A stretch of DNA of 32,856 bases from Candidatus Segatella caccae (GTDB lineage Bacteria > Bacteroidota > Bacteroidia > Bacteroidales > Bacteroidaceae), in assembly GCA_900556395.1 (NCBI GenBank), contig USOQ01000024.1:1-32856 (forward strand), read 5' to 3'. The first letter of the stretch is position 1, and every line of letters starts with the position of its first letter. Positions 32,493 to 32,856 of the stretch are shown here, in pieces. The translations under genes were made by a program, and so were the position numbers. Under the pieces are notes generated by a model. It saw only the letters and a list, made by a program, of their open reading frames with translations. It did not search any database and was not told where the DNA came from.

Positions 32493-32856
32493 AGCAAGCC
32501 TGCACTGGGGAGGGCGTGGCATCTTGCCCGCCCATTTTTTTAGCAAGATTGCACTGGGAGGGCAGTGCTTCCAGCCTGCCCATGATTTTCGAGAAGAATT
32601 TCTTTGAGAAGTTAAAGACGTTTTTCTTCAAGAATTTAAGGAATTTAAGTTATCCTCCCTTCGGTCGTTCGAGAAGTTAAGGGACAATTGCTTTTTTGCG
32701 ATGGTGTTGTTTATGGGCGGGCAAGATGCCACGCCCTCCCAGTGCAATCTTGCTCAAAAAAAATATAAGCAAGCAACGCACCCATGCGGTTCATCCCGCA
32801 CAAAAAACTGGCGCAGACCTCTGATGGTCCGCCAACCTTATAGCGTAGCGGTTTGA
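32493..32856 (+). repeat. Repeat cluster 4, cut by the window end
   Basis: The last 369 bp have no gene. They contain a direct A (32506-32534), a degenerate direct A (32555-32582), about 130 bp of other sequence that includes gaattt-rich words, an inverted A (32714-32741), one B unit (about 32781-32826) and the first 30 bp of module C (32827-32856, identical to 28987-29016), where the window stops. Confidence 0.85.
32506..32746. repeat. Opposed A copies of cluster 4 with a degenerate extra copy
   Basis: Two direct copies (32506-32534 and 32555-32582) face an inverted one (32714-32741). The second copy differs in its loop and at one stem base, but the stem can still pair with one G-T wobble. 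Confidence 0.85.

Noticed and set aside
27146..32741. CRISPR array made of the A repeats
   Set aside because: Copies are inverted as well as direct, spacers vary widely and are themselves repetitive, and no cas gene is present.
27146..32741. Insertion sequence with A as terminal inverted repeats
   Set aside because: The space between opposed copies is only 52-131 bp and encodes no transposase, and no target-site duplication was evident.

Overview
The window reads as a Bacteroidota chromosome, most likely Prevotella or a close relative. The F-type ATP synthase genes run beta, epsilon, a small membrane protein, a, c, which is the Bacteroidota order. There are DUF4293, Bacteroidota-type omega, short SerA and UpxY-like genes. 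Most start codons lack a Shine-Dalgarno sequence, and several genes are preceded by the Bacteroidota promoter pair TTTG-N19/20-TAnnTTTG. No rRNA, tRNA, transposase, integrase or CRISPR array was seen.

Layout: bases 161-27,000 are compact housekeeping DNA, nearly all on the minus strand. From right to left in transcription order they hold: a MORN-repeat protein; YhcH-like protein, glycogen branching enzyme, membrane protein, TPR protein and DEAD-box helicase (possibly one unit); serC-serA-DUF1015-yigZ; a secreted Sel1 protein with a DnaJ-type zinc module; bamD-rpoZ-DUF4293; rpsP with its own promoter and terminator; a polysaccharide flippase; nhaD; pfkA; and the atp operon, whose atpF, atpH, atpA and atpG are expected beyond the left edge. 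uvrB is the only plus-strand gene in this part and diverges from bamD.

From about 27,100 to the right edge the character changes. Three genes (a zinc-finger-less dnaJ, a secreted 5'-nucleotidase and a NusG/UpxY-like antiterminator) alternate with four non-coding repeat clusters of roughly 360 to 660 bp. Each cluster is assembled from the same modules in a similar order, all in the same orientation. The modules are a 28-bp imperfect palindrome (called A here) in opposed pairs around an AT-rich spacer, a unit of 80 to 128 bp in one to three copies (B), and further perfect hairpins (C, D, E). One hairpin shows a compensatory base-pair change between copies, so the folded form appears to be selected. 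I do not recognise this family; it is the best candidate here for something undescribed.

How the genes work together: pfkA and glgB serve glycolysis and glycogen synthesis. ATP synthase and NhaD share the ion gradient. serC and serA make serine. BamD acts in outer-membrane assembly. rpsP, rpoZ, the DbpA-like helicase and uvrB cover translation, transcription, RNA remodelling and DNA repair.
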